NCBI RefSeq assembly: GCF_937926365.1
Contig: NZ_CALAOH010000128.1
Coordinates: 1-64,000, forward strand
Direction of reading: 5' to 3'
Origin: an uncultured Azohydromonas sp.
GTDB taxonomy: Bacteria > Pseudomonadota > Gammaproteobacteria > Burkholderiales > Burkholderiaceae_C
Length of the DNA: 64,000 nucleotides
The notes beneath the pieces were generated by a model, which was given only the letters and a program-made list of their open reading frames with translations, did not search any database and was not told the DNA's origin. The number at the start of each line of letters is the position of its first letter. The first letter of the stretch is position 1. Made by a program: the position numbers and the translations under genes. This document shows, in pieces, positions 62,027 through 64,000 of this stretch.

Positions 62027-62926
62027 TCAGAAGTAACCCTCCTGCTTCTTCTTCTCCATGGAAGCGGTGCTGTCGTGGTCGATCATGCGGCCCTGGCGCT
62101 CGGAAGTGCGCGCCAGCAGCATCTCCTGGATGATGGCCGTGAGCGTGTCGGCCTCGGACTCGATGGCGCCCGTGAGCGGGTAGCAGCCCAGCGTGCGGAA
62201 GCGCACCTTGCGCATGGACGGCACCTCGCCCGGGCGCAGCGGGAAGCGCTCGTCGTCCACCATGATCAGCGTGCCGTCGCGCTCCACCACCGGGCGTTCC
62301 TTGGCCAGGTACAGCGGCACGATGGGCACGTTCTCCAGGTAGATGTACTGCCAGATGTCGAGCTCGGTCCAGTTGGACAGCGGGAACACGCGGATCGACT
62401 CGCCCTTGTGCTTGCGCGCGTTGTAGAGCTTCCACAGCTCGGGGCGCTGGTTCTTCGGGTCCCAGCGGTGCTGCGCGGTGCGGAAGCTGAAGATGCGCTC
62501 CTTGGCGCGCGACTTCTCCTCGTCGCGGCGCGCGCCGCCGAAGGCCGCGTCGAAGCCGTAGTGGTCCAGCGCCTGCTTCAGGCCCTGCGTCTTCCACATG
62601 TCGGTGTGGATCTGCGAGCCGTGGTCGAAGGGGTTGATGCCCATCGCCTTGGCTTCGGGGTTCTGGTAGACGAGCAGCTCCATGCCCAGCTCGCGCGCCA
62701 TGCGCTCGCGCATGGCGTACATGTCGCGGAACTTCCACGTCGTGTCCACGTGCAGCAGCGGGAAGGGGGGCGGCGCGGGATAGAAGGCCTTCTTGGCCAG
62801 GTGCAGCATCACCGCGCTGTCCTTGCCGATCGAGTACAGCATCACGGGCTTGTCAGCCTCCGCGACCACCTCGCGCATGATGTGGATGCTCTCGGCCTCC
62901 AAGCGTTGCAGATGGGTCAATTTCAT
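62027..62926 (-). CDS. cysD: sulfate adenylyltransferase subunit 2 (CysD), conventional start
   Basis: This 299-residue ATP-PPi-type adenylyltransferase begins MKLTHLQRLEAESIHIMREV. It has the PP-motif 'YSIGKDSAVMLHLAKKAF' (about residues 31-48), 'GINPFDHGSQIHTDMWKT' and 'AFGGARRDEEKSRAKER', and ends 'MEKKKQEGYF' as usual. The internal ATG at 62926 gives the normal CysD length, but its ribosome-binding site is weak (AGAGAG). The reading frame continues upstream without a stop for 344 codons into a transposase-like domain, so this may instead be the C-terminal half of a fusion. It forms the ATP sulfurylase with CysNC, 74 bp downstream. Confidence 0.93.
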   Translation of the reverse strand: MKLTHLQRLEAESIHIMREVVAEADKPVMLYSIGKDSAVMLHLAKKAFYPAPPPFPLLHVDTTWKFRDMYAMRERMARELGMELLVYQNPEAKAMGINPFDHGSQIHTDMWKTQGLKQALDHYGFDAAFGGARRDEEKSRAKERIFSFRTAQHRWDPKNQRPELWKLYNARKHKGESIRVFPLSNWTELDIWQYIYLENVPIVPLYLAKERPVVERDGTLIMVDDERFPLRPGEVPSMRKVRFRTLGCYPLTGAIESEADTLTAIIQEMLLARTSERQGRMIDHDSTASMEKKKQEGYF

Positions 62927-63958
62927 GGATGGCTCTCTCTTGGGGGAGGGGAAAAGGAGTGCCGCGGTGGGCGCGACGGGTGAGGACGCAACCACGGCGA
63001 CCGGCGCGGTGGGTCTGGAAACGGCGGCGGCGCGTCCAGCCGCGGCGTCGAGAAGGGACGAGGGCGCTGCCGGGCCGCGCACGGCCGGGGTCGCCAGGGC
63101 GGGCGCGGGGGACAGGTGGCTCGGGCTCGCCGGCACGGGTGCCGAGGCGAGGGGCGCGGCGATGCCGGCACGGCGCAACGCCACGGGGCACGGGCGCAGC
63201 GTCACGCCCGCGGCCTGCATCCGCTGCTGCAACGCTGCTCCGGCAGTGCTGTCCAGGTCGAGGCCGTGCAGCAGCGCCAGCACCGGCCCGCCGGCGGCGC
63301 GTTGCAGCCGCAGCAGGAAGTCTTCGTGCACCGACGCGGTCTTGGTGGGCCAGGGCAGCCACTGCAGGCTGCCGCGCAGGCTCAGCGCCACCAGCAGCCG
63401 CGACGCCGTGCCGGTGCCGTCGGCCACGCGCAGCTCGCCACACCAGTACAGCGCCGCCTGCTGCTGCCGCGCCTGGCGTACCCGCTGCGGCAACGTCTCG
63501 CGCAGCCACGCCTGGTGCTGCGGCGTATCCGCTGCCTCCTGCAGGCTGCACAGGCGCAGGCCCCAGCGCTCCAGGTAGCGCGTGAGGGTGCGCTCGCCCA
63601 GCTGCAGGCCGAGCTCCCGCTGCACGCAGGTGCTCAGTGCGTCGCGCTGCCACAGCGGCAGCCCCGGCTCGCCGGATTCGGGGGGCTGTTTGAGCACCAG
63701 GCGGCGCAGCGCCTGCTCCTGCTCACTGCTCAAGGCGCGGCCTTCGCCCTGTTGCCGGCCGCGACCCCGCACCGCTACCGCGTTCCACCCACCGGCCAGG
63801 AAGGCCTTGTGCGCGGCAATGACGGTGGGCGCGCTCAAGCCGGTCTCGCTGCGGATCTGCTGCAGCGAGCGACCTTCGAGCCTCAGCTCCACGGCACGGC
63901 GTCGCCGCGCATTGAGCTGCTCGACGCTCGATTCAAGGACGATGCGATCTTGAGACAC
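62927..63958 (-). CDS. degenerate IS630-transposase-like DNA-binding domain in frame with cysD
   Basis: These 344 codons run directly into cysD. Residues ~15-60 form a helix-turn-helix ('RRRRAVELRLEGRSLQQIRS'). Residues ~75-135 match the IS630 winged-helix block ('LPLWQRDALSTCVQRELGLQ', 'RTLTRYLERWGLRL'). The DDE-like region (~160-265) starts 'ALYWCGELRVADG', where IS630 enzymes have YWGDE, and has 'LALLHGLD' where they have an LDN; the catalytic Asp residues look lost. A Pro/Ala/Ser linker (~270-340) joins CysD. Start is a GTG at 63958. It is best seen as a domesticated, catalytically dead transposase, either a regulator or the head of a CysD fusion. Confidence 0.6.
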
Positions 63959-63969
63959 TGAAATTTAAA

Positions 63970-63986
63970 AATGACTTTTAGTCATT
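63970..63986. promoter_or_regulatory. AATGACT-TTT-AGTCATT palindrome ahead of the cys operon
   Basis: Perfect 7-bp arms flank a 3-base centre, 12 bp upstream of the GTG at 63958, in a markedly AT-rich stretch reaching the window end. This is a good candidate operator or promoter element for the leftward cys operon; it may be bound by the transposase-like head or a CysB-type regulator. Confidence 0.45.
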
Positions 63987-64000
63987 AAGCATTTAATGTG

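Noticed and set aside
62927..63958. Intact IS630 insertion sequence
   Set aside because: The catalytic Asp positions look lost, no terminal inverted repeats or TA duplication are seen, and the frame runs into cysD without a stop.

Overview
The window is GC-rich throughout (by eye close to 70% G+C, third codon positions mostly G or C). Its conserved blocks point to a betaproteobacterium of the order Burkholderiales, most like Comamonadaceae and relatives: hisI-hisE-HIT-tatABC, DegS-like protease-Nif3-pdxA-mscL-petABC-sspAB-tRNA-Thr, secA-argJ, DUF971-ubiE, and a SlmA-type TetR protein near argB. The genus cannot be fixed from the sequence alone.

1-7.8 kb is accessory. An exported SRPBCC protein is followed by an NmrA-like reductase, an AfsA-type hotdog protein, a flavin monooxygenase, a HAD-IB phosphatase and a DMT exporter. 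This set resembles the enzyme repertoire of actinobacterial gamma-butyrolactone/furan autoregulator loci and is one of the two most interesting regions. A DmeF-like metal efflux pump and a DUF411 protein follow. Two inverted copies of a REP-like repeat (about 2331-2390 and 7183-7236) bracket the second part of this block.

7.9-35.3 kb is core: argB, a pyrimidine 5'-nucleotidase, slmA, pdeM, a DUF815 ATPase, mutT, hisI-hisE, a DUF4870-like membrane protein, a HIT protein, tatABC, a DegS-like protease, Nif3, pdxA, mscL, the cytochrome bc1 operon, sspA-sspB, tRNA-Thr(TGT), a DciA-like gene, secA, argJ, a 1304-residue flavin/Fe-S oxidoreductase, MgtC, a Bug-type binding protein, DUF971 and ubiE.

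35.3-59.8 kb is a large exopolysaccharide locus of the EpsD/E/F/G-exosortase B type. A leftward arm (PssE/PssD-like glycosyltransferase pair, unknown TIM-barrel-like protein, Gfo/Idh/MocA oxidoreductase, GT4) and a rightward arm (epsD, epsE, epsF, epsG, xrtB, epsI, polymerase, three sulfotransferases, GT4, Wzx-like flippase, two more sulfotransferases, hexapeptide acetyltransferase) diverge from a 403-bp, comparatively AT-rich control region that holds a candidate sigma-54 promoter. A second leftward block (GT-C-like membrane protein, HAD-UbiA fusion, epimerase, small EamA transporter) closes the locus.

60.0-64.0 kb encodes cysNC and cysD, which make PAPS, the sulfate donor. Five sulfotransferases next to a PAPS-forming cys operon make a sulfated exopolysaccharide the best working model. 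The cysD reading frame is continuous upstream with a degenerate IS630-transposase-like domain, giving a possible 643-residue fusion protein with a DNA-binding head.
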